6,674 nt of DNA, taken from positions 1 to 6,674 of the forward strand of contig JAPKGD010000098.1 in NCBI GenBank assembly GCA_026648125.1. Direction: 5' to 3'. This DNA comes from Bdellovibrionales bacterium (GTDB lineage: Bacteria > Bdellovibrionota > Bdellovibrionia > Bdellovibrionales > UBA1609). Below, in pieces: positions 5,484 to 6,674 of this stretch; the stretch's first letter is position 1, and the number at the start of each line of letters is the position of its first letter. Position numbers and translations under genes: made by a program. The notes beneath the pieces are model-generated. The model did not search any database, was not told where the DNA came from, and saw only the letters and a program-made list of their open reading frames with translations.

Positions 5484-6095
5484 TTAGTCGATTTCTACGG
5501 TGGCGGAGCCTGATTCAACCCAGGTCTCCGGCCAAGGGCCATCCGACTCTTGGCGAACGTAACGAAGGGACAACGTGAATGAGGTTAATGTCCCAAAGAC
5601 ACGGACATGGCCCTTGTATGAGTCCACCCTCGTATCCACATTAACTACATCTTCATAATTTTGGCTCACTCGCTTGAAGTTAATCGCTGGTGACCATTCT
5701 TTTCGGTCCACCGACACCTGAAGACGAGCGCTGTCTGACACTTGAAAGGACTCAAGGCCGGACTGAAGGTTGGTCACTCGCTGTTGATCTACAATGAGGC
5801 GATAATGGAGCTTGCGAAGATTTTCATCACGCTCGGCTAATATGTAAAAAACCGCCTGACGGGAGTTTGAATCTGCACCGGCCTCTAAACCTTCCGGCGG
5901 TATGGTCAGCGCGCTCCGACGGCGAATCTCGTTGATCCCTTGCTTAAGCAGATTCCCCTCGATACCTGTTAAGCTCACTTCACAGCTTTCTCGTTCGCTA
6001 AAATCGGCCCCCACTGGAGCTCCAAGGCACACTGATCCCAGCGCCAATATGGACCGACCAAGAATTTTTTTTACGACCAGCGTCGGAGATCCCAA
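5484..6095 (-). CDS. Unrecognised exported protein with TTG start
   Basis: The protein has 203 residues and I recognise no family. Residues 1-30 look like a signal peptide: Lys9-Lys10 and Arg14, then a hydrophobic ILALGSVCLGAPVGA core, with VGA before Asp31 as the likely cleavage site. Cys23 does not sit in a good lipobox. The mature part (about 173 residues) is strand-rich with one cysteine (Cys38). It has alternating segments such as 96-107 (LHYRLIVDQQRV), 123-130 and 163-182 (HVRVFGTLTSFTLSLRYVRQ), consistent with a beta-sandwich or periplasmic domain. The start is TTG (6095-6093): GAGGG (6108-6104) sits 8 bases upstream, and no ATG or GTG in frame would keep the signal peptide. An A8 run lies over Lys9-Lys10. 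It converges on the DUF3332 gene and diverges from the CLC gene. Confidence 0.75.
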   Translation of the reverse strand: MGSPTLVVKKILGRSILALGSVCLGAPVGADFSERESCEVSLTGIEGNLLKQGINEIRRRSALTIPPEGLEAGADSNSRQAVFYILAERDENLRKLHYRLIVDQQRVTNLQSGLESFQVSDSARLQVSVDRKEWSPAINFKRVSQNYEDVVNVDTRVDSYKGHVRVFGTLTSFTLSLRYVRQESDGPWPETWVESGSATVEID

Positions 6096-6162
6096 ACCCT
6101 ATTCCCTCTCACACCTAAGACAGCCCAATGAGGCAAATTTCGGACCAATCCTTACCTCAGTA

Positions 6163-6187
6163 CATGGCTTCTTGCCATGGCTTTCTT
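6163..6187. repeat. Inverted and direct repeats between the divergent exported-protein and CLC genes
   Basis: CATGGC (6163-6168) and GCCATG (6174-6179) form a perfect inverted repeat with a TTCTT loop. Overlapping it is a near-direct repeat, CATGGCTTCTT (6163-6173) and CATGGCTTTCTT (6176-6187), offset by 13 bases. The position, 68-92 bases upstream of the - strand gene and about 90 upstream of the + strand gene, would suit a regulator site serving both. No convincing promoter was found for either gene. The rest of the gap holds a C7 run at 6209-6215 and nothing else I can name. Confidence 0.4.
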
Positions 6188-6273
6188 CCCAAGTTAGTAA
6201 AAGGAAATCCCCCCCAAACAAGTTAGGTTCTGGTGTAGTGAGAAAAGAGTCCAAGCAGCAGCTCGAAAAGATA

Positions 6274-6674
6274 ATGGAGTTGATCGACCGACTCCCCAGC
6301 CGCATGGCCCGCCAGCTCGAAGAAATTATTTCTGACCCTAAAAGTCATCAGACCATTGCCTTATGGACATCGGCCATGGTGGCGGCCATTATCGCCGTCG
6401 CCTACGCAAAACTCTTCCGACTTGCAGAAGAAGAATTTCGAGTTATTTTAAAGACCCAGCCTCTTTTGGTATTCGTCATTTCACCACTTTTCTTTTTGCT
6501 TTCATGGCTGATTGTTCGCAAATATTCTCCCGAAGCGGCAGGAAGTGGCATTCCTCAGATTATGGCCGCCAACGAGATGGACCACGGAAAAAGATCTACA
6601 CCAGCAGTACAACATTTACTCTCGCTTAAAACCGCTGGCATCAAAGTGATTAGCTCACTGCTTTGTGTGGGCGG
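6274..6674 (+). CDS. CLC chloride channel/antiporter, N-terminal part (3' truncated by window)
   Basis: The frame is open to the right edge, giving about 133 residues. After an amphipathic charged N-terminus comes a hydrophobic helix at about 29-47 (LWTSAMVAAIIAVAYAKLF) and another at about 62-81 (QPLLVFVISPLFFLLSWLIV). Next is V-R-K-Y-S-P-E-A-A-G-S-G-I-P-Q at 81-95. GSGIP is the first anion-selectivity motif of the CLC family, whose Ser (here Ser91) coordinates the central chloride; RKY(A/S)PEA before it matches E. coli ClcA. The position after GSGIP is Gln instead of the Glu in ClcA. The GREGP motif with the gating glutamate would follow just past the window, so channel versus Cl-/H+ antiporter cannot be decided. 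The start is uncertain: ATG 6274 has only GAAAAG 3 bases upstream; GTG 6238 would add 12 residues that extend the amphipathic helix, and ATG 6304 would remove 10. Confidence 0.85.
   Translation, partial: MELIDRLPSRMARQLEEIISDPKSHQTIALWTSAMVAAIIAVAYAKLFRLAEEEFRVILKTQPLLVFVISPLFFLLSWLIVRKYSPEAAGSGIPQIMAANEMDHGKRSTPAVQHLLSLKTAGIKVISSLLCVG

Noticed and set aside
5464..5486. Intrinsic terminator between the convergent DUF3332 and exported-protein genes
   Set aside because: Only a weak CGAC/GTCG pairing is present, with no T-tract in either direction.
6099..6305. 68-residue - strand open frame with Cys-rich C-terminus
   Set aside because: It starts antisense within the CLC N-terminal codons, has no Shine-Dalgarno and no family resemblance. 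The CLC frame and the downstream gene's leader explain the region.
6363..6629. 88-residue + strand open frame at the right end
   Set aside because: It is out of frame with the clear CLC reading (GSGIP motif and helices) over the same bases.

Overview
The window is a gene-dense stretch of bacterial chromosome with middling GC content. It holds eight protein genes, two of them cut by the window edges. No mobile element, tRNA, rRNA or CRISPR array is visible. The proteins include an outer-membrane beta-barrel and a DUF3332-type lipoprotein, both implying a Gram-negative envelope, and a Uup-type ABC-F ATPase. The mix of poorly characterised exported proteins would fit a Bdellovibrionota or deltaproteobacteria-like organism, but that placement is an impression only.

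Left part (1-1131). The end of what looks like a SAM-dependent methyltransferase is followed on the + strand by a small two-helix membrane protein with a DUF5808-like domain. Facing it, and overlapping its 3' end by 13 bases, is a DUF302 protein on the - strand. The DUF302 gene lies 58 bases downstream of uup on the same strand and is probably its operon partner. It has a near-perfect ribosome binding site buried in a small inverted repeat.

Centre (1132-4850). uup (- strand) and a two-domain methyltransferase (+ strand) diverge from a gap of only about 45 bases, where promoter-like elements for both directions interlock. The methyltransferase stop codon overlaps the start codon of an exported beta-barrel protein (ATGA), so the two are probably translationally coupled.

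Right part (4851-6674). A DUF3332-like lipoprotein gene with its own promoter-like region converges on a gene for an unrecognised exported protein with a TTG start. Across a 178-base gap that carries inverted and direct repeats, the first part of a CLC chloride channel/antiporter gene begins and runs off the window.

Intergenic gaps are short; the longest is 6096-6273 and no gene-free stretch exceeds 300 bases. There is no obvious new multi-gene system. The best leads are the methyltransferase/beta-barrel coupling, the possible RNA switch ahead of the DUF302 gene, and the tightly packed uup/methyltransferase divergence.
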